Part shown: one piece after another, positions 5,424 to 11,808 of the stretch | Layout of the letters: each line of letters opens with the position of its first letter | Position numbering within the stretch: the first letter of the stretch is position 1 | DNA from: Sulfuritalea sp. | Lineage (GTDB): Bacteria > Pseudomonadota > Gammaproteobacteria > Burkholderiales > Rhodocyclaceae | Reading direction: 5' to 3' | Assembly: GCA_026399445.1 (NCBI GenBank) | Contig: JAPLRA010000452.1 | Span: 1-12,016, forward strand | DNA: 12,016 nt | Position numbers and translations under genes: made by a program | Notes under the pieces: model-generated | Database searches by the model: none | Seen by the model: the letters and a program-made list of their open reading frames with translations, nothing else | What the model was told of the DNA's origin: nothing

Positions 5424-5471
5424 TGGTCGGGGTGGAGGGATTCGAACTCTCGACATCTTGCTCCCAAAGCA
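5424..5471 (-). pseudogene. 3' half of tRNA-Pro(TGG), attachment site of the right-hand element
   Basis: On the minus strand the sequence gives the anticodon loop TTTGGGA (anticodon TGG), the 3' stem GCAAG, a T arm GAGAG-TTCGAAT-CCCTC with one A-C mismatch, acceptor strand CACCCCG, A and CCA. Moving right, identity to a tRNA stops inside the 5' anticodon stem (GC retained, then GCATG instead of GCAAG on the plus strand). No D arm or 5' acceptor follows. This is the usual footprint of a tyrosine integrase that crosses over in the anticodon region, leaving the displaced 3' half at one end. The restored tRNA should lie at the other end, beyond 12016. Confidence 0.85.
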
Positions 5472-5483
5472 TGAGGCCCACTA

Positions 5484-5562
5484 ATTTACAGAGATTTACC
5501 GAGATTTACGCAGCTATATTTAACTGATTTATTTACTATTTTTCTGTTACCTGGCATTTACA
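5484..5562 (+). repeat. ATTTAC repeats, candidate integrase arm sites
   Basis: ATTTAC occurs at 5484, 5494, 5504, 5531 and 5556, all on the plus strand. The first three are spaced exactly 10 bp apart, one helical turn, within an AT-rich stretch between the att core and the integrase gene. Phage integrases with an N-terminal arm-binding domain bind such direct repeats. The repeats are seen; the binding is inferred. Confidence 0.5.
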
Positions 5563-5586
5563 AGGTATAACGGGCGTTCATATAAT
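5557..5586 (+). promoter_or_regulatory. Sigma-70-type promoter of the integrase gene
   Basis: TTTACA (5557-5562) and a perfect TATAAT (5581-5586) are 18 bp apart. The -35 overlaps the last ATTTAC repeat and the start point (about 5593) would fall in the GTAGCAC repeats. This suggests that DNA-binding proteins of the element control the integrase gene. Confidence 0.75.
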
Positions 5587-5587
5587 A

Positions 5588-5617
5588 GGTAGCACAGGGG
5601 TAGCACCGTCGTAGCCC
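5588..5617 (+). repeat. Triple GGTAGCAC repeat just after the -10
   Basis: GGTAGCAC at 5588-5595 and 5599-5606 and the variant CGTAGCCC at 5610-5617 are spaced 11 bp apart, starting one base after the -10. This position fits an operator that would block transcription of the integrase gene. Confidence 0.45.
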
Positions 5618-5639
5618 CGGCTATTTTGAGGTATGAATC

Positions 5640-7069
5640 ATGGCCTACGAAAAGATCAACTTCAGTCGCTCGGCACTTCAGGCATTGCCAGCAGCTCCTG
5701 CCGGGAAGCGCACCTACTACTGCGACACGAAAGAGCCCGGACTACTTGTTTGCGTAACCCCAGCGGGGACAAAGAGCTTCCAGATCTACCTGAAAGTCTC
5801 GGGCAGTCCGGAGCGCGTGACGCTAGGCCGGTTCTCTGCAAGGATTGCCGAGAGTGTTGATCTCCCACCCGGCTGCAAGCACGGCGACTTCATGGCGAAC
5901 ACGCCCGAGCTCAATGTCCGGATGGCGCGGTCGCTGGCCCCCTTAATCAAGCTCGACCTGAAGGCCGGCGTAAGCGCGGCCGAGACAAAGAAGACCAAGC
6001 GGGGCGAACTGACGCTGGACGAACTGTTCGAGGAGTATGTGACCAGGCACCTAGAACCGACGAAGAAGAAAGGTGCGGCCACCTTGCGCGCCGACTTCGA
6101 GCGGTATCTCGGGAAACTTCCGGTCGAATCGAAGAAGTCGCCAAAACTGAAGCGCATCAAGCGGACCGGCACAGTCAATTGGTCCAATCGCCCTATCTCC
6201 AGTATCACGCGGCAGGAAGTGAAAAAGCTGCATACCGATTTGGGCAAGCACATCGGGCACCGGACCGCGAACATTGTTGTCTCTCAACTGCGGGCGATGT
6301 ACAACCGGGCCATCTATTGGGAGGAATTCAAAGGGGCCAATCCTGCCAGCGGGGTCGAAATGTTCTCTACCCCATCGCGTGAGCGTTTCATACAGAAAGA
6401 CGAAATCCCGCGCTTCTTCGCAGCTGTGGCGATGGAGCCGAACGTCGACATTCGAGATTTCATTCTTCTTGACCTACTGACCGGTGGCCGGAAAGGAAAT
6501 GTCACCGCGATGCGCTGGACTGACGTCAATCTGGACCGCGCCGAATGGCGGATCCCTGATACCAAGAACGGCGAGCCACTAAGTCGGGACACATGGCAGA
6601 CCCGAGAAAAGGCTGGATGCGTGTATTCGACTACGACGAACTGAATCAGCTTACCCAGCGCATAGGGGATGCCGGCAAGAAATTCGAATGGCCGGCAACG
6701 AGGACGAAGGGCCCCCGCGACAAGTCACGAAAAGTTGAAACGCGCAGCCAGTCCTTGGCACGCGCACGGAAAGTTGCTCACGAAATGGAGGTCGATGCTA
6801 CAGGGGCGAGGATCGATGACCTGCACATTCACGACCTACGCCGCACTCTTGGAAGCTGGCAGGCGGCGACCGGCGCCAGCCTGGTGGTGATAGGCAAGTC
6901 TCTCGGGCATCGTGACCAGGAGGCAACGGCAATCTACGCCCGCCTCAATATCGAGCCTGTTCGTGCCTCAGTTGAACGGGCTACGGGGGCCATGCTCGAA
7001 GCTGCAGGCATCCGGAAGCCTGCCGAGGTCATTCCAATCAAGAAGAGGCCCAAGAAAGAAGCCGCTTGA
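5640..7069 (+). pseudogene. Tyrosine integrase, broken by a frameshifting deletion
   Basis: The ATG at 5640 follows a GAGG ribosome binding site. Residues 1-90 form an arm-binding domain (TYYCDTKEPGLLVCVTPAGT, then VTLGRFS), 125-255 the core-binding helices, and from about 265 the catalytic domain. The first frame shows the first catalytic Arg (TGGRKGNV) and the Lys (TKNGEPL), then runs off family at about 6578 and stops at 6644. The second frame, entered at about 6578 (KSGHMADPRKGW) and ending at 7069, shows HDLRRT, LGHRD and the Tyr in ATAIYARL. All six catalytic residues therefore exist, but the roughly 30 residues normally lying between NGEPL and the VFP/SGH region are missing and the frame changes. 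The enzyme is probably dead unless this is an assembly error or rescued by frameshifting. The 5' part could yield a 334-residue truncated protein. Confidence 0.85.
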
Positions 7070-7093
7070 CTTCGCTATTTACCTAATTACAAT
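7066..7093 (+). promoter_or_regulatory. Promoter of the higBA operon
   Basis: TTGACT (7066-7071), overlapping the end of the integrase gene, and TACAAT (7088-7093) are 16 bp apart. Just downstream, AATC (7095-7098) and GATT (7104-7107) form short mirror half-sites around TAATT at the probable start point, a possible HigA operator. An ATTTAC hexamer lies in the spacer at 7077-7082. Confidence 0.6.
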
Positions 7094-7118
7094 GCAATCT
7101 AATTGATTACATATCGCG

Positions 7119-7397
7119 ATGATACGAACATTCAAACACAGAGGGCTTGAGCGGTTCTTCAAGAAGGGCGACCACAGAGGCATCATCGCCAAGACCGAAG
7201 TACGAACAGAGCGCATGCTTGACCGTCTCGATACCGTTCCAAAGCCGGAAGACATGAACCTTCCAGGCTACAAGTTTCACCAGCTCACTGGAAACCGGAA
7301 AGGCACCTATGCCGTGACGGTGACTGGAAACTGGCGCATCACGTTCCGATTCGACGGCGAAGACGCCGTCGACGTTGACCTGGAGGACTATCACTGA
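7119..7397 (+). CDS. higB: HigB-type mRNA interferase toxin (RelE superfamily)
   Basis: This 92-residue protein has the normal size of plasmid Rts1-type HigB. The N-terminus has FKHRGLERFFKKGD, the middle carries LPGYKFHQLTGNRKGTYAV, and the C-terminus ends in TVTGNWRITFRFDGEDAVDV followed by LEDYH, which is the family's RNA-cleaving face with a conserved Arg and C-terminal His. HigB cuts mRNA on the ribosome and is kept inactive by HigA. Toxin-first order is typical of this system. The stop overlaps the higA start by one base (TGATG), so the two are translationally coupled. No clear ribosome binding site precedes the ATG, so toxin translation may be weak. As the first genes behind the integrase, the pair may stabilise the element. 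Confidence 0.92.
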   Translation: MIRTFKHRGLERFFKKGDHRGIIAKTEVRTERMLDRLDTVPKPEDMNLPGYKFHQLTGNRKGTYAVTVTGNWRITFRFDGEDAVDVDLEDYH

Positions 7398-7714
7398 TGA
7401 AGAGCCTACGAGACCCCAAGCGGCGCCCTACTCACCCCGGCGCGATCCTGCGCGAGGACGTGCTGCCGGCGCTGGAAATGACGCAGACCGAGTTCGCGCA
7501 GCGCTTGGGCGTGTCCCGGCTGTCGGTATCCGATCTGCTGCTCGAAAAGCGCAGCATGACGCCCGAGATGGCGGCGCGTGTCGGCAAGCTGCTGAACACC
7601 ACGCCGGATAGCTGGCTGCGCATGCAGCAGGCCGTCGATTTGTGGGAGGTCGCGCAGAAGCCCGAGAAGCTGGCCGGGATCAAGCCGATCAAGGCGGAGC
7701 TTTTGGCCGCATAG
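7397..7714 (+). CDS. higA: HigA antitoxin, XRE-type helix-turn-helix protein
   Basis: This 105-residue protein begins with the HigA lead THPGAILREDVLPALEMTQ, followed by the helix-turn-helix EFAQRLGVSRLSVSDLLLEK (about residues 31-52) and the SMTPEMAARVGKLLNTTPDSW helix pair. It should bind HigB and repress the shared promoter at 7066-7093. A GGAGG lies 12 bases before the ATG, inside the higB end, a much better ribosome site than that of higB. This fits the need for more antitoxin than toxin. The C-terminal tail (KLAGIKPIKAELLAA) is variable in the family. After the stop a GC hairpin (7726-7744) follows. Confidence 0.93.
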   Translation: MKSLRDPKRRPTHPGAILREDVLPALEMTQTEFAQRLGVSRLSVSDLLLEKRSMTPEMAARVGKLLNTTPDSWLRMQQAVDLWEVAQKPEKLAGIKPIKAELLAA

Positions 7715-7720
7715 ATTTCA

Positions 7721-7755
7721 CCCGCCCCGGCCGGGATCGCCGGGAAAGCGGCGGG
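7721..7755 (+). other. GC-rich nested hairpin after higA
   Basis: Outer arms CCCGCC (7721-7726) and GGCGGG (7750-7755) enclose CCGGC (7727-7731) and GCCGG (7739-7743). There is no T tract, so it is not a standard terminator. It could stabilise the higBA message or slow transcription. Confidence 0.35.
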
Positions 7756-7812
7756 CAAGGTGCTACTAACACCAAACCCGCCTGACCGTAACGTGAAAAG
7801 GAACTTCACATC

Positions 7813-8346
7813 ATGGCTAATGCCGATGGTAACAGCAGCACATTTCAGGGATGCGATTTAGCAACTGCCGACGCAGCCACTCAAGAATTGATTGTCGCAA
7901 TCCACGCAGACTTTGGTTTCTCGGAGTATTACGGCACACGTGCTCAGCTTGAAGAGGCTGACATCCTTCCTGATGGGATTGAGTGGCCAAAGGGCTACGC
8001 TGATATTCGCTGGCAGTCCGAAGGATTCGATTACTGGATCAGGCGCGAGCGCCCGCCCGGAGCGAAAGGGCCACGCAAGCAGTTCATTGACTGCGACTGG
8101 TGGATGCTACGTTGGGAACTGACTAATCAGCCATCTCACAGTGAGAGGTACATCAAGCGAAAAGCCAAGGAACTGAGCGACGCCATATACCGCGAAAGCG
8201 CAAAAGGACGGGCTGAGTGGGACGCGAATTGGGAGCGCTACTTGGAAGCCAAATATGACAAGAGATTTCAGGCATTCAAAGTGCTAACCCCTGGGCTTGT
8301 TCCTGCGAAGCGCGGGCGTCCTGCAAAGGACGCAACTCTCAAATAA
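7813..8346 (+). CDS. Unknown element protein, 177 aa
   Basis: I recognise no family. The protein is soluble and rich in Trp and Tyr. The middle has IEWPKGYADIRWQSEGFDYWIRR, DCDWWMLRWEL and a helical charged part (ERYIKRKAKELSDAIYRESA, then WDANWERYLEAKYDKRFQAF). The C-terminus ends with KRGRPAK, which looks like an AT-hook minor-groove binding motif, so DNA contact is possible. An AAAGGA ribosome site lies 11 bases before the ATG, inside a small GTGAA/TTCAC inverted repeat (7793-7797 and 7805-7809). The base composition is lower in GC than that of its neighbours, which suggests a separate origin. It lies between the toxin-antitoxin pair and a structured non-coding gap. Confidence 0.75.
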   Translation: MANADGNSSTFQGCDLATADAATQELIVAIHADFGFSEYYGTRAQLEEADILPDGIEWPKGYADIRWQSEGFDYWIRRERPPGAKGPRKQFIDCDWWMLRWELTNQPSHSERYIKRKAKELSDAIYRESAKGRAEWDANWERYLEAKYDKRFQAFKVLTPGLVPAKRGRPAKDATLK

Positions 8347-8354
8347 ACAACTTC

Positions 8355-8425
8355 GCCGCGCCTCGGCTGATTCCCGAAAATCCGGTCCCCTTGCCGGCCT
8401 GGCGCGGCATCCCGAGTCAAGGGGA
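8355..8425 (+). ncRNA. Candidate pseudoknot-type structured RNA
   Basis: GCCGCGCC pairs with GGCGCGGC to close a 38-base loop. Inside that loop TCCCCTTG (8386-8393) pairs with CAAGGGGA (8418-8425), which lies beyond the first stem, giving an H-type pseudoknot. A small TCGG/CCGA hairpin (8363-8366 and 8374-8377) fits in the loop. The pairing is seen; that it is an RNA at all is inference. Confidence 0.25.
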
Positions 8426-8521
8426 TGACAAGAAGTGATTTTGAAAACGTAGCAGCAAAAGAAGTGGGGCCGTTGCTGGTGTTTAACTGATTTATACCTT
8501 CGTTTAATTCCTTGTTAACTT

Positions 8522-8541
8522 GTTCGCACTGAAATGCGAAC
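8522..8541. promoter_or_regulatory. Inverted repeat before the AlpA-like gene, possible operator
   Basis: GTTCGCA (8522-8528) and TGCGAAC (8535-8541) are perfect arms around CTGAAA. TTAAC (8515-8519) and GTTAA (8542-8546) extend the symmetry with two unpaired bases. It lies 18 bp before the ATG and overlaps the probable leader. It could be an operator for a dimeric repressor or a leader hairpin. Confidence 0.5.
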
Positions 8542-8559
8542 GTTAATGAGGATGAAGCG

Positions 8560-8826
8560 ATGGATACCGAAGCCGTATCACACGCACTATTGAAGGGTGG
8601 AAATTCAATCGAATTTCTTACGTTCAAAGAGGCGCACGACCAATACCCGGGATCTCCCAAGCCGACCACGCTATCGGTTTGGTCCTGCACCAAACGATAC
8701 CCGGAATTCAGCGAAATCGTCACCTACATTGGTGGCCGTCGCGTACTCAGGCGCGACAAGTGGGAAGCGCTACTGTCGCGCGGCTTTGGCGAAAAGCAAC
8801 GCAAGCAACTTCAGTTTGCGGCTTGA
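8560..8826 (+). CDS. Small AlpA/excisionase-like DNA-binding protein
   Basis: This 88-residue protein has a winged-helix-like layout. A first helix FLTFKEAHDQY is followed by TLSVWSCTKRYPEF, which has the recognition-helix W-x-x-x-x-R pattern, and then VTYIGGRRVLRRDKWEALLSRG, a wing with Gly-Arg-Arg and an Arg/Lys-rich strand. This resembles the AlpA/MerR-type regulators and excisionases of prophages and satellites, but it is not an exact match to a family that I know. A GAGG ribosome site lies 8 bases before the ATG. A perfect inverted repeat sits just upstream. As the first gene of the run to the primase it may control replication or excision genes. Confidence 0.65.
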   Translation: MDTEAVSHALLKGGNSIEFLTFKEAHDQYPGSPKPTTLSVWSCTKRYPEFSEIVTYIGGRRVLRRDKWEALLSRGFGEKQRKQLQFAA

Positions 8827-8833
8827 GGTTGGC

Positions 8834-8911
8834 ATGGAAACCTTCATCTCGGGTTCGCCATCCAAAAACGCCCAGGCGCAGGCAGGGCATCTCAACGGGA
8901 ATAGCCCCTAA
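8834..8911 (+). CDS. Possible 25-residue small protein, coupled to the next gene
   Basis: The ATG at 8834 follows a TTGAGG 5-10 bases upstream at the end of the preceding gene. The frame encodes 25 residues (METFISGSPSKNAQAQAGHL and five more). Its TAA overlaps the next ATG as TAATG, the layout of coupled genes. No family is recognised. It could be a true small protein or a leader peptide for the virion-like protein. Confidence 0.45.
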   Translation: METFISGSPSKNAQAQAGHLNGNSP

Positions 8912-9468
8912 TGTCCTGGAAAGAAGCCATCCCTGCCGCGCTCTCGGTAGTCAGTGCCATGGGTAAGGCCGATGCCGGCGATGCCGCGGCTAGAGTCGGC
9001 TTGCAGCAACAAGCCGCGGCTCAGTACGAGGCCGAGCAACTGCGGATCAATGCCGGCCAGTCGATTGCCTCGGCCCAACGTGCCGCCGAAGAACAGCGGC
9101 GCCAAGGGATGATGATCCAGTCGCGCGCGATTGCACTGGCGGCAGCCGGCGGCGGTAGTGTGACCGATCCCGGACTGGTTCATCTGCTCGCAGGCAACGC
9201 CGGGGAAACCGCTTATCGCTCCGCTGTTGCTTTGTACGAAGGCGAGGACAAGGCCAGAACCATGCGGGAAAGCGCCACGGCCGCCGAGTATTCCGGGGCG
9301 GCTGCGGCCCAGGCGGGCGCCGATCGCCAGAAGGCCGCAATGACGCTCGCCTTCGGTGACCTGATTGGTGGCGGGGGCTCCAAGGGCGGGGACTCACTCT
9401 ACAAGATACTGAATCCAAAAAAGGCGGAAAGCAACTTCGGCAATGGCGTGATTGGGTTGATGGAATGA
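8911..9468 (+). CDS. Phage internal virion / DNA-injection-like protein
   Basis: This 185-residue protein is rich in Ala, Gln and Gly. After a short hydrophobic start (IPAALSVVSAM) comes a long helix with QQQAAAQYEAEQLRINAGQS and AAEEQRRQGMMIQSRAIALA. A Gly-rich turn GGGSVTDPGLVHLLAG follows, then a second helix AYRSAVALYEGEDKARTM and AAEYSGAAAAQAGADRQ. A Gly-rich tail follows. This pattern resembles the small internal virion proteins that tailed phages eject into the cell with their DNA. The match is from memory of the family pattern and not exact. The start overlaps the preceding TAA, and the stop overlaps the next ATG (ATGA). It sits inside an apparent replication operon with no other virion gene nearby, which is odd. 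Confidence 0.55.
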   Translation: MSWKEAIPAALSVVSAMGKADAGDAAARVGLQQQAAAQYEAEQLRINAGQSIASAQRAAEEQRRQGMMIQSRAIALAAAGGGSVTDPGLVHLLAGNAGETAYRSAVALYEGEDKARTMRESATAAEYSGAAAAQAGADRQKAAMTLAFGDLIGGGGSKGGDSLYKILNPKKAESNFGNGVIGLME

Positions 9469-9698
9469 AGCTCCCCAATCCCTGCGAACAAGTCTGCATC
9501 GCCACTCAGCCAGATGCGGCGCGGTTAAGGGTGGTGATTGTGACTCTCAAGGATCGATTCACATCTGCCGCTTGGTTGCTGCCCTACCGCATGGAAGAAG
9601 CACGACAGCGGTACTCAAGCCGCCGGCAACTACTGAGACAAGCCGGCGCATGTTTGCTTCTTGCCCTGCTGCGGCTGGCGGGGGTGATCCGTGCTTAA
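9465..9698 (+). CDS. Unknown small protein, 77 aa
   Basis: No family is recognised. The N-terminal half has a Cys pair (NPCEQVCIA) and a strand RLRVVIVTLKD. The C-terminal half is basic (EEARQRYSSRRQLLRQ), followed by a short hydrophobic stretch ACLLLALLRLAGV, too short to be a sure membrane segment. The ATG overlaps the preceding stop by four bases (ATGA). Its own stop overlaps the GTG start of the primase-helicase by eight bases. These overlaps support a real, coupled gene. Shared translation with the Rep-like gene suggests a replication-related or regulatory job, but this is only inferred. Confidence 0.55.
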   Translation: MKLPNPCEQVCIATQPDAARLRVVIVTLKDRFTSAAWLLPYRMEEARQRYSSRRQLLRQAGACLLLALLRLAGVIRA

Positions 9699-11808
9699 CG
9701 CGACTCAGCAATTCCGCGACGCGATTCAATCGGCCGGCCTGATTCCCCCAGAAGTGATTGAAGCCGATGGAACGCTGCACCGGTTCGCCAGCAGCGGCAA
9801 ACACGGCGACGATGCCGGATGGTACGCACTCCACGATGACGGGATTCCCGCCGGTAGTTTCGGCGATTGGCGTAGCGGCTTTTCGCAGACATGGCGGGCC
9901 GACATTGGGCGCAAGCTGACCCCTGCCGAGGATGCCGCGCACCGTGCCAAGGTGGAGGCTATGCGGCGCGAACGTGATGCCGCGATAGCCCGCGAACGCG
10001 CAGCAGCAGTGGACAAAGCGGTGGCGATCTGGAACGCTGCGAAGCCCGCCCCTGTTGACCATGCCTATCTGACGCGAAAGACCATCAAGCCGAGCGGCGC
10101 ACGTCTTCACGGTGATGCGCTGGTGATCCCTATGCGGGACGGCGGCGATATTCATTCCTTGCAATTCATCGGGCCGGATGGCGGTAAGCGGTTCCTGACC
10201 GGCGGGCGTGTGACCGGCTGTTACTTCACCATCGGCAACCCGAACGGCGCGGCGGCGCTGTGCATCGCCGAAGGCTTCGCCACGGGCGCGACGATCCACG
10301 AAGCGACGGGCTACCCGGTAGCGGTGGCCTTCAATGCCGGCAACCTTGGCGCGGTGGCAAAGACGCTGCGCGGGAGATTTCCCGACTTGCCCCTGATCCT
10401 GTGCGGTGACTTCGACAAGAGCGGCAGCGGGCAGAAGGCAGCGACCGAGGCGGCGCAAGCTGTCGGTGGGCGGGCGGCGCTGCCGGACTTCACGCCGGAT
10501 GAGCTGGCCGGCGAGAAACCGCCTTCGGACTTCAACGACCTGGCGCAACTGCGCGGCGCGGACGCTGTAGGACAGGCCATAGCAGAAGCAAGCGCACCGG
10601 GCAGGGCAACGCATCTAGCAGACCCGGCGAAGGCACCAGCGGGCGAATACGCAAGCTGTGTCGAACTGCTGCGCGGCAGCGACGTGAAGCCGGAAGCCGT
10701 GACATGGTTGTGGCCGGGATGGTTGGCGGCGGGAAAGATGCACGTCCTGGGCGGCGCACCGGGAACGGGTAAGACGACGATCAGTATGGCGCTGGCGGCA
10801 ACAGTCACAACAGGAGGCCGCTGGCCTGACGGTAGTCGGTCGCCAGTCGGCAACGTGGTGATCTGGAGCGGCGAGGATGATCCGGCGGATACGCTGGTTC
10901 CCCGGCTGGCCCTGTCGGGTGCTGACATGACCCGCGTGTATTTCATTGCGGACGTGTTCGATGGTGATGGCCGCCGATCCTTCGACCCGGCGCGAGACAT
11001 GGAACCGCTGCGGCGCGAGCTGACAGAAATCGGCGACGTGCGCCTGCTGATCGTGGATCCGATTGTTTCGGCGGTGATCGGTGACAGTCACAAGAATGCC
11101 GAGGTGCGGCGCAGCCTGCAGCCGCTGGTCGACTTGGCGGCATTCATGCGGTGCGCCCTCCTGGGCATAACGCATTTCAGCAAGGGAACCGGCGGACGTG
11201 ATCCGGTCGAACGGCTGACGGGAAGCCTTGCCTTTGGTGCGCTGGCCCGCGTGGTGATGGTGGCGGCCAAGCACCAGGAGGAAGGCGAGGACGGGCGTAC
11301 CGTGCGGCTATTCATTCGCGCCAAGTCGAACATTGGGCCGGATGATGGCGGCTTTGAATACGACCTACACCAAGGCGAACTGAAAGCGTATCCGGGGATA
11401 TTCGCCTCGTCGGTGTTGTGGGGTGATGCTGTGGAGGGCGCGGCGCGTGAATTGCTGGCGACGGCGGATGCGACCAGCGACGATGGTGAGGGTGGCACGC
11501 AAGCCGACGCAAGGCGGTTTCTTTCCGATCTGCTGGCCGATGGTTCAATGCCGGTCAAGAGCATCAGGGCCGATGCAGACGGCGCGGGGTATTCCTGGGC
11601 AACGATCCGGCGAGCACAGAAGGCGCTTGGAATCGAGGCCGTCAAAGAAGGTGGGCACTTCGGAAACGGCAAACAGCAATGGGTGTGGAAACTTCTCGTC
11701 ACTGAAGGCGCTCAAGCTGAGCACCTTCAGACTGATTCGCTGAAGGCGCTCAAAAATGTTGAAGATGCCCAGCAAAAAGAGTTGAGCACCTTCAGGCTGA
11801 TTCGCTGA
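9691..11808 (+). CDS. Primase-helicase (Toprim plus RepA-like AAA ATPase)
   Basis: This is a 705-residue replication protein. Residues 20-65 have a DGTLHRFAS and SFGDWRSG lead seen in phage Toprim primases, but no zinc-binding Cys residues. The Toprim domain spans about 185-290, with the catalytic Glu in CIAEGFATGA (about 194) and the metal site GDFDKSGSGQ (240-249). The RecA/RepA-like ATPase spans about 335-555, with Walker A GGAPGTGKTTI (354-364), Walker B RLLIVDP (451-457) and THFSKG as sensor. A winged-helix-like part follows (607-668). The GTG start overlaps the previous gene. The last 35 residues are encoded by the 14-bp repeat array and look like low-complexity filler (EHLQ, LKALK, VEDAQQ, LSTF). 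It probably unwinds and primes replication of the element. A short prophage Rep is the alternative. Confidence 0.9.
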   Translation: MLNATQQFRDAIQSAGLIPPEVIEADGTLHRFASSGKHGDDAGWYALHDDGIPAGSFGDWRSGFSQTWRADIGRKLTPAEDAAHRAKVEAMRRERDAAIARERAAAVDKAVAIWNAAKPAPVDHAYLTRKTIKPSGARLHGDALVIPMRDGGDIHSLQFIGPDGGKRFLTGGRVTGCYFTIGNPNGAAALCIAEGFATGATIHEATGYPVAVAFNAGNLGAVAKTLRGRFPDLPLILCGDFDKSGSGQKAATEAAQAVGGRAALPDFTPDELAGEKPPSDFNDLAQLRGADAVGQAIAEASAPGRATHLADPAKAPAGEYASCVELLRGSDVKPEAVTWLWPGWLAAGKMHVLGGAPGTGKTTISMALAATVTTGGRWPDGSRSPVGNVVIWSGEDDPADTLVPRLALSGADMTRVYFIADVFDGDGRRSFDPARDMEPLRRELTEIGDVRLLIVDPIVSAVIGDSHKNAEVRRSLQPLVDLAAFMRCALLGITHFSKGTGGRDPVERLTGSLAFGALARVVMVAAKHQEEGEDGRTVRLFIRAKSNIGPDDGGFEYDLHQGELKAYPGIFASSVLWGDAVEGAARELLATADATSDDGEGGTQADARRFLSDLLADGSMPVKSIRADADGAGYSWATIRRAQKALGIEAVKEGGHFGNGKQQWVWKLLVTEGAQAEHLQTDSLKALKNVEDAQQKELSTFRLIR

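Larger units (their letters stand above)
8347..8559 (+). other. Non-coding gap with predicted RNA or DNA structure
   Basis: This 213-bp gap has no convincing gene. Its left half holds two crossing pairs of perfect 8-base complements (8355-8362 with 8401-8408, 8386-8393 with 8418-8425). Its right half is AT-rich and ends in the inverted repeat at 8522-8541. A promoter for the AlpA-like gene probably lies at 8480-8520, but no clean -35/-10 pair can be chosen. Confidence 0.5.

Noticed and set aside
7077..7107. Strong palindromic HigA operator
   Set aside because: Only 4-bp mirror half-sites (AATC/GATT) are found. It is mentioned in the promoter entry but is too weak for a separate call.
8268..8723. 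Minus-strand frame across the non-coding gap
   Set aside because: It runs antisense through two plus-strand genes with ribosome sites and has no recognisable domain.
9559..11274. Several long minus-strand frames across the primase-helicase
   Set aside because: They are Pro/Arg-rich products of a GC-rich coding strand. The plus frame has complete Toprim and Walker motifs.
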